A DNA stretch of 36,152 nucleotides from Candidatus Adlerbacteria bacterium (GTDB lineage Bacteria; Patescibacteriota; Minisyncoccia; Phycocordibacterales; SBAW01). A program made the translations under genes and the position numbers. The notes beneath the pieces were generated by a model, which worked only from the letters and a program-made list of their open reading frames with translations, did no database searches and was not told where the DNA came from. Where the stretch lies: the NCBI GenBank assembly GCA_026397405.1, contig JAPLUW010000001.1, positions 303,825 to 339,976 of the forward strand, read 5' to 3'. Numbering within the stretch: position 1 is the stretch's first letter; every line of letters starts with the position of its first letter. Below are positions 15,686 to 24,459 of this stretch, in pieces.

Positions 15686-17410
15686 ATGCAGGTCAGTGAC
15701 AATGAACTAAAAGATTTTTTATTGTCTGGTGGGTTAGTGTCTCGCACAGACCTTGAGCGCGCCGCACGTGCCTCCGAAGAAAAAGAACAGCCGCTCGCTA
15801 CCGTGCTTGTCGCAACAGGAGTGCTTGGCGCCGACGAGGCACGGCGCGCACTTTCGCACATATTGGGAATTCCATTTGTTCGCCTTTCTATAGAGGAAAT
15901 AGACAACGAAGCCCTCGTGTTTTTGCCAGAGTCTTTTTCGCGCGCTCACAATGCAGTTGCATTTCGTGTACAAGGTGATGCTTTAGAAATTGCAGTGCTC
16001 GACAGCGCAGATATTGCGGCAGTGCAGGCGCAGCATGACACACACCACAAACTCCTGCTGCGCCTGACCGACGCCGAGTCGATGAAGCGTGCACTCGTGC
16101 AGTATCAAAAACATTTAAAAGAGACATTTGGCGTAGCTATTGGCACGGAAGCTGCAAACCTTCGGGCCCAAGACGAAAAAAATGTACAAGACCCACTGCA
16201 ATTAGCGAGGAGCGCCCCCGCTATACGTCTTGTGGAAGTATTGCTCCGCCATGCACTGAACCAGCATGCAACCGACGTGCATCTGGAACAGTACGAAGGG
16301 AGTTTGCGTGTCCGCTACCGTACCGCAGGAAAGTTGTTTGATGCTATGACTCTTCCACTTTCGGCATACGCCACGGTTGCACTACGTTTAAAATTGCTTG
16401 CACGTATCCCGTTTGCACAGGGAGTGTCGCAAACAGGACGATTTAAAATTGCCGTCGAAGAAGGAGCTGTCCTCGAGCAGGTTTCCGTCTTAGTTTCTGT
16501 CATGCCAGTTGTGAAACAAGGACAGCCTGCAGAAAAAATTGTGCTCCATCTTGCACAGGAACATACCGGTCGCCTAGGGTTTAGCCTCGGAACACTTGGG
16601 TTACACGGAGAAAATATGGAACAAGTGCAGCGCGCGCTCGACGCGCGCGCGGGCGTCATACTTATATGTGGCGGCCCTGGCGACGGAAAGACAACACTTG
16701 CGTACACATTGCTTGACCTGCTTACAAAGCCCACAAAACATATTGTGACAGTGGAGGAAGAGGTGCATAGCTCCCTGCCTGCAGTTTCGCAGACTGAACT
16801 AAACGCGGAGGCTGGGATGACGGCAGCTTCCTCTGTGCGTGCGGCGCTCCGCAACGACGCCGACGTGGTGTTGGTAGACGCCCCACTTGATGCAGAAACT
16901 GCTGCGCTTGCGCTAGGGGCAGCACACAGGGGTACGCTAGTGTTGCTGGTGGTGGAAGCCTCTTCTGCTGCAGAGGGAATAGAGCAGTTGTACTCGCTTG
17001 GTGTTGACCCAGCTCTCCTTGAGGCAGCAGGTGTGCTGTCTATATATACGCAGCGTGTACAAAAATTGTGTGAGCATTCAAAAAAAGAATATCGCCTTTC
17101 GCGTGCAGAGCAGACAGTGCTTGAGGCACATGCAAACATAGGTACAGTACTTGCGGCTCTTAAAGAGCAGCACATTGTCGACGCACATACCGCGTGGAAA
17201 GATGTGCCGTTATATACCCCCGTGCCCTGTGGCGAATGCGAAGATGGATATGCAGGAGTGGTTGGTATACAGGAAGTGTGTGGGGCGGCTGCACCGCAGC
17301 GAGGTATGCCAACACGCACAGAAGATGCATTGTACAAAGCAGTGCAAGGCTTAGTTGGAGTTGAAGACCTGCTGGATATAGCGGCACATGAGGCAGAAGG
17401 GGAGATATAG
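15686..17410 (+). CDS. PilB/GspE-family secretion ATPase, divergent
   Basis: N-terminal MshEN-like region, Walker A GGPGDGKTTLAYTLL, RNDADVVLVDAPLDAETAALA at Walker B, single CGEC motif. Confidence 0.82.
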   Translation: MQVSDNELKDFLLSGGLVSRTDLERAARASEEKEQPLATVLVATGVLGADEARRALSHILGIPFVRLSIEEIDNEALVFLPESFSRAHNAVAFRVQGDALEIAVLDSADIAAVQAQHDTHHKLLLRLTDAESMKRALVQYQKHLKETFGVAIGTEAANLRAQDEKNVQDPLQLARSAPAIRLVEVLLRHALNQHATDVHLEQYEGSLRVRYRTAGKLFDAMTLPLSAYATVALRLKLLARIPFAQGVSQTGRFKIAVEEGAVLEQVSVLVSVMPVVKQGQPAEKIVLHLAQEHTGRLGFSLGTLGLHGENMEQVQRALDARAGVILICGGPGDGKTTLAYTLLDLLTKPTKHIVTVEEEVHSSLPAVSQTELNAEAGMTAASSVRAALRNDADVVLVDAPLDAETAALALGAAHRGTLVLLVVEASSAAEGIEQLYSLGVDPALLEAAGVLSIYTQRVQKLCEHSKKEYRLSRAEQTVLEAHANIGTVLAALKEQHIVDAHTAWKDVPLYTPVPCGECEDGYAGVVGIQEVCGAAAPQRGMPTRTEDALYKAVQGLVGVEDLLDIAAHEAEGEI

Positions 17411-17419
17411 TATAGTTAC

Positions 17420-18193
17420 GTGGTGAAAAAATACATCGTCGCTGGCAATTGGAAGCTCTACATAGAGCGTGCAGAAGAGGCTAAAAAAATTGCAGCAGTA
17501 CTTAAGCGCAAGGTAAAACTATTCCCCGGCGTAGACATGGTGCTGTTTCCGCCGGCACCGCTGTTACCCGCCGTTGCTCAGGTGCTTGGAAAAACTTCTG
17601 TTGCGCTTGGCGCGCAAACAATCTCTGTATTTAGTGGAGGTGCTCATACAGGAGATGTGTCTGGTGCAGTAGTGAAAGACTTGGGCGCTTCCTGGGTGCT
17701 TGTCGGGCATTCGGAGCGTCGCGCTGCGGGCGAGACAAACGACATGGTGTGCGCACAAGTGCGGGCAGCAAAAAACGCGGGGTTGCATGTCATGTTGTGT
17801 GTTGGCGAAAAAGAGAAAGACCATGGCGGCGCGCATTTTTCAGACATTGCACTGCAACTTTCTTCGGCACTGAATGGTTTTTCAAATCCGCCAGCTGGCG
17901 GAAGGACAAGAATCGCAATTGCGTACGAGCCCGTGTGGGCTATTGGCAAAACTGCAGCGGAGGCGATGCAGCCAGGGGAGCTTGAAGAGATGGTAATTTT
18001 TATACGAAAGACTTTAACAGATATACTCGACCGCACCGCTGCGCTTCGTGTACCTATTTTGTATGGCGGTTCGGTTGACGGCAGTAATGCACGGCAGTTG
18101 TTGAGAGAAGGAGGAGTATCCGGGTTTTTAGTTGGTCGAGCAAGTACAGATATTGACGCATTTACAGAAATTTTAAACGTATGCAAAAAATAG
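17420..18193 (+). CDS. tpiA: Triosephosphate isomerase
   Basis: AGNWKLY, VLVGHSERR, AIAYEPVWAIGK, YGGSVDGSNA; GTG start. Confidence 0.96.
   Translation: MVKKYIVAGNWKLYIERAEEAKKIAAVLKRKVKLFPGVDMVLFPPAPLLPAVAQVLGKTSVALGAQTISVFSGGAHTGDVSGAVVKDLGASWVLVGHSERRAAGETNDMVCAQVRAAKNAGLHVMLCVGEKEKDHGGAHFSDIALQLSSALNGFSNPPAGGRTRIAIAYEPVWAIGKTAAEAMQPGELEEMVIFIRKTLTDILDRTAALRVPILYGGSVDGSNARQLLREGGVSGFLVGRASTDIDAFTEILNVCKK
17887..17902. repeat. In-frame 16-bp palindrome within tpiA
   Basis: TCCGCCAGCTGGCGGA, perfect palindrome encoding PPAGG in a loop before the AYEPVW motif. Confidence 0.6.
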
Positions 18194-19278
18194 TATCGGT
18201 CAAAGAGGCAGATGTTAGAGGTAAACGCGTTTTGGTGCGGGTCGACTTTAACGTGCCACTCGATTTCTCGGCGGGGGAGGCGCGCATTGTCGACGACACA
18301 CGCATTAAAGCCGCTCTTCCTACCTTGCAGTATGTGCATGAACAAGGCGCGGCAAAAATAATTATCCTCACACATCTAGGTCGACCTGAAGGAAAAGAAG
18401 TAGAACAATTGCGGACGGCGCCGCTCGCTGCCGTATTGCGTGCATTGGTGGATTATCCGGAAATTGAGATTCGAGAAAATCTGCGTTTCGACCCGCGCGA
18501 GGAAGCAAATGATGAAGGTTTTGCTAAAGAACTTGCAAACCTGGGCGATGTATTTGTAAACGAAGCATTTCCCGTCTCCCACCGCAGTGACGCGTCTATT
18601 GTTGGTATTCCAAAATTTTTACCTAGTTATGCAGGACTCCGGTTTATAGAAGAGATAGAAAAACTAACACCTGCACTTACGCCGCCTAAAAATTCGCTCG
18701 CTATTGTGGGTGGTGCAAAATTTGAAACAAAGCAGCCGCTTATCGAAAAACTAGTTGCGCTCTATGGAGCGGTGTTGCTTGGAGGCGCGCTTGCAAATGA
18801 CTTACTCAAAAGCCGCGGGTTGCCAGTGGGGGCGTCGCTTGTCTCTGATGTGCCTATGCCAACATCATTTGCAGAAAATGTGCATATAGTGGCACCAACT
18901 GATTTAGTAGTAGAAGGTACTGTTTCGCGCCCTGCACACACGGCTGATGTTCGCACAGACGAACGCATTGTCGACATAGGTGTGGGGACTGCTGTAGCGT
19001 GGGCAGAGGAAATTAAAAAAGCCGAATTTGTTTTGTGGAACGGCCCTGTTGGAATGTATGAAAAAGGGTTTGTGCAAGGAACAGACGCACTTGCAGAAGC
19101 TCTGGTCAATTCCAACTGTCGCGCAGTTATTGGTGGCGGTGACACTGCTGCCGCACTCGCAAAACATACATTCGACCCATCACGGATTTTTATCTCAACA
19201 GGAGGTGGCGCGATGCTGCAGTTTTTAGCCGACGGCACACTGCCGGGAATTGAAGCTCTTACAAATTCTGTGGAATAA
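18181..19278 (+). CDS. pgk: Phosphoglycerate kinase
   Basis: VLVRVDFNVPL, ILTHLGRP, NSLAIVGGAKFETK, LWNGPVGMYE, GGGDTAAA; overlaps the tpiA 3' end by 13 nt. Confidence 0.96.
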   Translation: MQKIVSVKEADVRGKRVLVRVDFNVPLDFSAGEARIVDDTRIKAALPTLQYVHEQGAAKIIILTHLGRPEGKEVEQLRTAPLAAVLRALVDYPEIEIRENLRFDPREEANDEGFAKELANLGDVFVNEAFPVSHRSDASIVGIPKFLPSYAGLRFIEEIEKLTPALTPPKNSLAIVGGAKFETKQPLIEKLVALYGAVLLGGALANDLLKSRGLPVGASLVSDVPMPTSFAENVHIVAPTDLVVEGTVSRPAHTADVRTDERIVDIGVGTAVAWAEEIKKAEFVLWNGPVGMYEKGFVQGTDALAEALVNSNCRAVIGGGDTAAALAKHTFDPSRIFISTGGGAMLQFLADGTLPGIEALTNSVE

Positions 19279-19567
19279 GGTGTAGATGTACGTGCGGGAC
19301 ATCAATACCTACAATTGAAAGACGCACGTAGTCGGCGTTGTATTCGTTTTTTAACTTTTTGGCGAGAGTTTTTGCTTGGCGGAATAGCTGGTCGGAAAGT
19401 TCGTCCGGGACATCATAAAACCACTGATGGTGTTCTTTTGGGATAAGTAGCGTGTGGCCTGGCGCCTGCGGGTGTATATCGAGAAAGGCTACAAAGTTCT
19501 CGTCCTCGTATGTTTTGTTGCTTGGGATTTCGCCGCTTACGATTTTACAAAAAATGCAGTTTTCCAT
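19259..19567 (-). CDS. HIT-family protein
   Basis: ENCIFCKIVSGEIPSNKTYEDENFVAFLDIHPQAPGHTLLIPKEH and HVHLHLIP. Confidence 0.92.
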   Translation of the reverse strand: MENCIFCKIVSGEIPSNKTYEDENFVAFLDIHPQAPGHTLLIPKEHHQWFYDVPDELSDQLFRQAKTLAKKLKNEYNADYVRLSIVGIDVPHVHLHLIPQNL

Positions 19568-19591
19568 CTAGATAGAATATACTAGCGAGTA

Positions 19592-21277
19592 ATGAAATCC
19601 TATAGGGTTCGGGAGCGGGCGCACGAAGATTTTACGACAGACTTGTTGCACGCACGTGGGGTTTTAGAACCTGAAGCACAACAGCTTTTTTTAAAGCCCG
19701 ACTTTGCACGCGACAGCCACGACCCATTTTTATTGCCTGACATGGACAAAGCGGTTGAACGTATTTTGGCAGCTGTGCGCTTGGGTGAAAAGGTATGTGT
19801 GTGGAGCGACTACGACTGCGACGGAATCCCCGGGGGTGTGTTGCTTACAGAATTTTTACGCTCTATTGGCCTGACTGTCCGACACTATATCCCGCACCGA
19901 CATAAAGAAGGGTACGGGTTAAATAATACAGGACTCGAAGATGTTGCGGCGGGTGGAGTAAAGCTAGTTATTACTGTTGACCTCGGTATTACCGACGTTG
20001 ATGCTGTTGCTTTTGCAAACGAGAAGGGGATGGATGTGATAATCACTGACCACCATATCGTTCCGGAAGCTATGCCACCTGCACTTGCTGTGGTTAATCC
20101 AAAAAGAAAAGATAGTGCGTATCCGTTCGACGGTTTGTGTGGTGCAGGTGTTGCCTGGAAGTTAGTACAGGCGATTTTGCAAAAGAATCGTTTTGGCATA
20201 GCAGAAGGTCAGGAAAAATGGCTACTCGACTTGGTCGGTGTTGCAACACTCTCCGACATGGTGCCACTACTTGGTGAAAATAGAATGTTGGCACGCTACG
20301 GCCTTACAGTGTTGCGCCGTAACCGCCGCCCTGGGTTTGCCGCGCTCCTTTCCATGCTCAAAATTAAGGCAAACACACTTACCGAAGACGACGTTGGATT
20401 TATGGTTTCGCCCCGCATCAATGCCGCGTCACGCATGGACTCGCCAGAACTTGCCGCACGCTTGCTTGCCGCAACAGACCCAATTGAGGCAAAAAGTTTG
20501 GCGGGGCAGCTCGACGGTATAAACGCAGAGCGTAAAACGTTAGTGGCAACTACAGTGAAAGAGGTCAATAAGCGCATGCTTGAGAGCGACATGCAGACGA
20601 GCCCGATTATTGTGATGGGCAACCCTACGTGGCGGCCGGGTATTTTGGGGCTTGTTGCAAACTCACTTGCTGAAGCACATAACAAAGTAGTTTTTTTGTG
20701 GGGCAGGGAAGGTGGCGAGATGTTGCGCGGGTCAGTCCGCTCGGACGGTAACGTAAATATCGTCGACCTTATGCGCCTCGCCCATAGGGCTACGGCCGAG
20801 GGTGGTGCTTCCGGATTATTTGACGACTTTGGGGGACATTTTGCGGCGGGCGGGTTTTCAGTCCCGCCCGAGCGTGTACATGAGCTGTTGCCGCGTTTGG
20901 TGGAGTCCTACACTGCATTACGCGCAACTGCAGGCACCGCAAAAGAAGTTGTTGTCGACCGGCAGCTCGACTTGGCTGAAGTGGGGCACGCGCAGCGCGC
21001 ACTTACGCACTTGGCGCCGTTCGGGATGGATAATGCGAAACCACTCTTTTTGGTACCTAATGTATCAGTTGCGTCGGTACGCACGTTTGGTAAAAAAATG
21101 GACCACTTGGAACTTGCCTTAGTAAACGAAAATTCTCGAGTTTCGGGTATCGCCTTTTTCTCTACTCCTGACTCATTTCAAAAACCTATCATCTCTGGCA
21201 TGCGCGCCGACATCGTCGGCCATGTCGAACTCGACTGGCGCGGCCAGCCCCGTCTGCGCATTGTTGATATACTCTAG
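19592..21277 (+). CDS. recJ: Single-stranded-DNA-specific exonuclease RecJ
   Basis: DYDCDGIPGG, VDLGITD, ITDHHIVPEAMPPALAVVNPKR, LCGAGVAWKL, GGHFAAGGFSV. Confidence 0.95.
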   Translation: MKSYRVRERAHEDFTTDLLHARGVLEPEAQQLFLKPDFARDSHDPFLLPDMDKAVERILAAVRLGEKVCVWSDYDCDGIPGGVLLTEFLRSIGLTVRHYIPHRHKEGYGLNNTGLEDVAAGGVKLVITVDLGITDVDAVAFANEKGMDVIITDHHIVPEAMPPALAVVNPKRKDSAYPFDGLCGAGVAWKLVQAILQKNRFGIAEGQEKWLLDLVGVATLSDMVPLLGENRMLARYGLTVLRRNRRPGFAALLSMLKIKANTLTEDDVGFMVSPRINAASRMDSPELAARLLAATDPIEAKSLAGQLDGINAERKTLVATTVKEVNKRMLESDMQTSPIIVMGNPTWRPGILGLVANSLAEAHNKVVFLWGREGGEMLRGSVRSDGNVNIVDLMRLAHRATAEGGASGLFDDFGGHFAAGGFSVPPERVHELLPRLVESYTALRATAGTAKEVVVDRQLDLAEVGHAQRALTHLAPFGMDNAKPLFLVPNVSVASVRTFGKKMDHLELALVNENSRVSGIAFFSTPDSFQKPIISGMRADIVGHVELDWRGQPRLRIVDIL

Positions 21278-21279
21278 CA

Positions 21280-21984
21280 ATGGAAAAAATTACTATTTTT
21301 ACTGACGGTGCGTCGAAGGGAAACCCAGGCCGGGGAGGGTGGGGAGCCATTGTTGCGAATAGTGAGAATGTTTTTGAACTAGGTGGCCGCGAACAGCATA
21401 CAACTAACAACCGGATGGAATTAAAAGGCGCGGTTGAAGCATTGGTGCATGCGCCGCACAAAGATGCTCCTGCGACTGTATACACCGACTCGCGCTATGT
21501 AATAAACGGTATCACCAAATGGGTAAAGGGATGGGAAGCAAACGGATGGGTAACACAAAATAAAAAACCGGTACTCAATAGAGACCTGTGGGAACAACTT
21601 GTTTCAGCAGTGCGGGACAGGAGCGGAAAAATTGCATGGGAATATGTTGGCGGACATGTAGGCATTGTCGGTAACGAACGTGTCGACGAAATAGCGTCGA
21701 ACTTTGCGGAAGAAATTCCGGTAACACTTTACTCCGGCCCAGCCTCTGCATACACGGTTGCTATAGGTGACATCTCGCTTGACCAGGGAAAACAGAAACA
21801 AAAGTCTGAATCAAGTGCACGTTCAAAACTAAAAGCTTATTCCTACATAAGCAAAGTGGATGGAGTCATTAAAGTACATAAAACGTGGGGCGAGTGCGAG
21901 GCGCGCGTAAAAGGAAAGGCCGCTCGTTTTAAAAAAGCCACGTCCAGCGCCGAAGAGACGCAAATAATCCGCCAGTTTTCTTAG
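21280..21984 (+). CDS. rnhA: Ribonuclease HI with C-terminal viroplasmin/hybrid-binding-like domain
   Basis: RNase H core ITIFTDGASKGNPGRGGWGAI, NRMELKGAVEAL, YTDSRYVINGI, GHVGIVGNERVDEIA; C-terminal AYSYISKVDGVIKVHKTWGECEARVKGKAARFKKATSSAEE. Confidence 0.9.
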   Translation: MEKITIFTDGASKGNPGRGGWGAIVANSENVFELGGREQHTTNNRMELKGAVEALVHAPHKDAPATVYTDSRYVINGITKWVKGWEANGWVTQNKKPVLNRDLWEQLVSAVRDRSGKIAWEYVGGHVGIVGNERVDEIASNFAEEIPVTLYSGPASAYTVAIGDISLDQGKQKQKSESSARSKLKAYSYISKVDGVIKVHKTWGECEARVKGKAARFKKATSSAEETQIIRQFS

Positions 21985-22019
21985 AGCGGCCGTCTTTTTC
22001 TAGGTGTACCATTTACTGT

Positions 22020-23528
22020 GTGAGCGGCTCATTTGTATACGCCCTTGCGGGTGGAATATGTATAGGTGTTGCACTGTCGTTAGTTTTTATAATTCCGGTT
22101 TGGGTTTTAGCAGGGCTTTTATGTGTTTCAGCAGTGTTTGTTGTTTTAGGAAGAGGTAATGTGCATGTTTTTGCATATGCGATTTTTTGTGCGGCACTTG
22201 TTGTAGGCTGTGTGCGGACAGAATTGTATACCACCACGTGGAACGCACAGACGTTGGTAGCTTTAGCGCACGGCCTGCCAGAGAATGGTAAAAAAGTTAC
22301 GGTGGCAGGAGTTGTGGATGCCGACCCGGACCGGCGCGACACAACACTACATGCAAATATAAAGGTAGAAGCTATAAACGGCGCGCCGGTACAGGGGACA
22401 TTGATTGCATTTTTTCCTTCTGATATGCCGCTGTTGTACGGGCAACATGTCGATGCAAAAGGGACACTGCGGCTGCCCGACGCATTCCAGGGCGACGGTG
22501 GAAATATGTTTGACTACCCACATTACCTGCAGGTGCAGGGGATTTCGGCAATGCTTACAAGCGCACAGCTAGCTTCAAGTACGCCGGCGCCTTTGTCTTT
22601 GTATGGAATATTATTTTTTATAAAACAAAAATTTAATATATCGCTGGAGCGTATATTCCAGCCGCCGCTCGGTACCTTGATGGAAGGCATAATTTTAGGT
22701 GAGCGGCGCGGTATCTCTCCCACCTTGGAACATGCGTTTATCGTGTCGAGCCTTATACACATTGTGGTGTTGTCTGGCCACGTGTTTACGCTTATCGCTG
22801 ACGCGATTATGCGCACGCTTTCGTTTTTGCCAAAGAAATTTCGCTACCCACTGGGCGCACTTTTTATGTTGTTGTTTATTGGGATGGTCGGTGCGTCGTC
22901 GACGGCAATACGCGCGGGCGGCATGGCGTTTATCGGGTTACTCGCGCGATTTTTTAACCGGCAAAGTATTGCCTTGCGCGCACTTGCGGTTGCATCGGCC
23001 GGCATGGTCTTGTGGAATCCTGCCGTCTTGTTGTGGGACACGTCGTTTATTTTAAGTGTGCTGGCAACATTTGGGCTTATTACCTGTTCGCCCACGGTCG
23101 AACATTGGCTGCACTGGGTGCCAGAAAAATTTGAACTGCGCGCCATTGCGACGTCGACGCTTTCAGTACAGATTTTTATCTTGCCCGCACTGCTGTACTA
23201 CACCGGCACGTTGTCATTTTTAGCACTGCCAGCGAACGTGCTTGCATTGCCGGTGTTGCCGTGGGCGATGTTGTTTGGGTTTGCTGCAGGGGTGCTTAAC
23301 TTTATACCCGGCGTCTTTGGTGTAGTGCTTGCGTTTGTTCCTGCATTTTTTGGGCAGTTGCTGTTGCGATGGATTTTATTTGTAGCGCAAACGGTGGAGA
23401 ACATTCCCTACGCCGCGACAACTATTGTCGCAATGCCCGGCTGGGTCGCGTTTTGTATGTATGTCCCGCTCGTTATTTTTGCCCTGTGGTCATATCGGCA
23501 AAGCGTTGTTCAAGTACCTTCCAGTTAA
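22020..23528 (+). CDS. comEC: ComEC/Rec2-type DNA uptake channel without a C-terminal metallo-beta-lactamase domain
   Basis: Competence domain: LEHAFIVSSLIHIVVLSGHVFTLIADAIMR, SSTAIRAGGMAFIGLLARFFNR, LLWDTSFILSVLATFGLI; ends after the TM region; GTG start. Confidence 0.87.
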   Translation: MSGSFVYALAGGICIGVALSLVFIIPVWVLAGLLCVSAVFVVLGRGNVHVFAYAIFCAALVVGCVRTELYTTTWNAQTLVALAHGLPENGKKVTVAGVVDADPDRRDTTLHANIKVEAINGAPVQGTLIAFFPSDMPLLYGQHVDAKGTLRLPDAFQGDGGNMFDYPHYLQVQGISAMLTSAQLASSTPAPLSLYGILFFIKQKFNISLERIFQPPLGTLMEGIILGERRGISPTLEHAFIVSSLIHIVVLSGHVFTLIADAIMRTLSFLPKKFRYPLGALFMLLFIGMVGASSTAIRAGGMAFIGLLARFFNRQSIALRALAVASAGMVLWNPAVLLWDTSFILSVLATFGLITCSPTVEHWLHWVPEKFELRAIATSTLSVQIFILPALLYYTGTLSFLALPANVLALPVLPWAMLFGFAAGVLNFIPGVFGVVLAFVPAFFGQLLLRWILFVAQTVENIPYAATTIVAMPGWVAFCMYVPLVIFALWSYRQSVVQVPSS

Positions 23529-24078
23529 GATTTTTGAAAAACGCGTCAATATATTTTGCCTTACCCTGTGCACCGTAGTCGAGGAGAAACGCGTGTTCCC
23601 ATACGTCGAGCGCGAGTACGACAGGTAGCGTTGCGAAATGTCCTTGGTGCTGCTCGCCCGAAAACCCCGCTAAAAATTGTTTAGCTTCCGGATCCCAATA
23701 CAGGAGTGCCCAACCTGGGCCGCGCATCATACCTATTGCGGTAAGGTAGGGGACAACGTGCGCAGCGTCTTTGTAGTCTTTAGCAAGTGCCTGGGCCAGG
23801 GCAGAATTTGGATCGAGTGCTTGTGCTCCTCCTTCCCATTGTGAAAAATATAGTTCGTGTAAACGCATACCGCCGAATTCGAACGAGCGGCGGCGTATCA
23901 GTTCGACCAATGCAAGGCCGTGCTTCTCCATGTCGCCTGCATATTCGGGCAGCAGTTTGGAAATTGCATTGAAGTTTTTAACATAGCCGCCGTAGAGGCC
24001 AAGGTGCTGGGATATGCCTTCTTTCGAAAGGCCCTCCATTTCTTCCGGTAAATTAAACTTTTTTTCTGTGTATTCCAT
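23473..24078 (-). CDS. Fe/Mn superoxide dismutase
   Basis: HLGLYGGYVKNFN, FGGMRLHELYFSQW, LALDVWEHAFLLDYG: the expected four metal ligands (H, H, D, H) are present. Confidence 0.88.
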   Translation of the reverse strand: MEYTEKKFNLPEEMEGLSKEGISQHLGLYGGYVKNFNAISKLLPEYAGDMEKHGLALVELIRRRSFEFGGMRLHELYFSQWEGGAQALDPNSALAQALAKDYKDAAHVVPYLTAIGMMRGPGWALLYWDPEAKQFLAGFSGEQHQGHFATLPVVLALDVWEHAFLLDYGAQGKAKYIDAFFKNLNWKVLEQRFADMTTGQK

Positions 24079-24125
24079 ATATCTAAAGTATACACATAAT
24101 ACGGCTGAATTTTTGGGGAAGTAAC

Positions 24126-24156
24126 AAAAAAACGGCCCGTGCGGGTCGTTTTTTTG
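24126..24156. terminator. Bidirectional terminator between rpmB and SOD
   Basis: AAAAAAACGGCCCGTGCGGGTCGTTTTTTTG. Confidence 0.8.
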
Positions 24157-24174
24157 CTGCGTATTCTGTAGAGA

Positions 24175-24417
24175 CTAGATCAGCCCTGCTTTTTTGAGAG
24201 TGGCGTATGCACCATTTTTTGCGATTGTCTTAATTGCTTGTGTTGAAATCGTGAGAGTGATTGTCTTGTTCAACTCCGGCACAAAAATACGCTTTTTCTG
24301 GAGGTTTGGCTGCTTGCGTACCTTGCCCGTAGGGTTAAATTTGGTTGCACGAATACGGTTGCTGTAGCCGCCAGCAACTTTTGAGCCTTTATTCGTAATA
24401 GGACAGATTTTTGCCAT
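24175..24417 (-). CDS. rpmB: 50S ribosomal protein L28
   Basis: MAKICPITNKGSKVAGGYSNRIRATKFNPTGKVRKQPNLQKKRIFVPELNKTITLTIS. Confidence 0.9.
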   Translation of the reverse strand: MAKICPITNKGSKVAGGYSNRIRATKFNPTGKVRKQPNLQKKRIFVPELNKTITLTISTQAIKTIAKNGAYATLKKAGLI

Positions 24418-24459
24418 ACAATTTTTATGTCCGAGTTATGATATCATTATTTTTACATT

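Noticed and set aside
16630-16650. GCGCGCGCTCGACGCGCGCGC palindrome in the PilB-like gene
   Set aside because: Explained by coding of RALDARAG with GC-rich codons; not clearly an inserted element.
16315-17337. 340-aa minus-strand ORF
   Set aside because: Antisense to the PilB/GspE-like gene; Ser/Thr/Cys-rich shadow ORF without recognisable domains.
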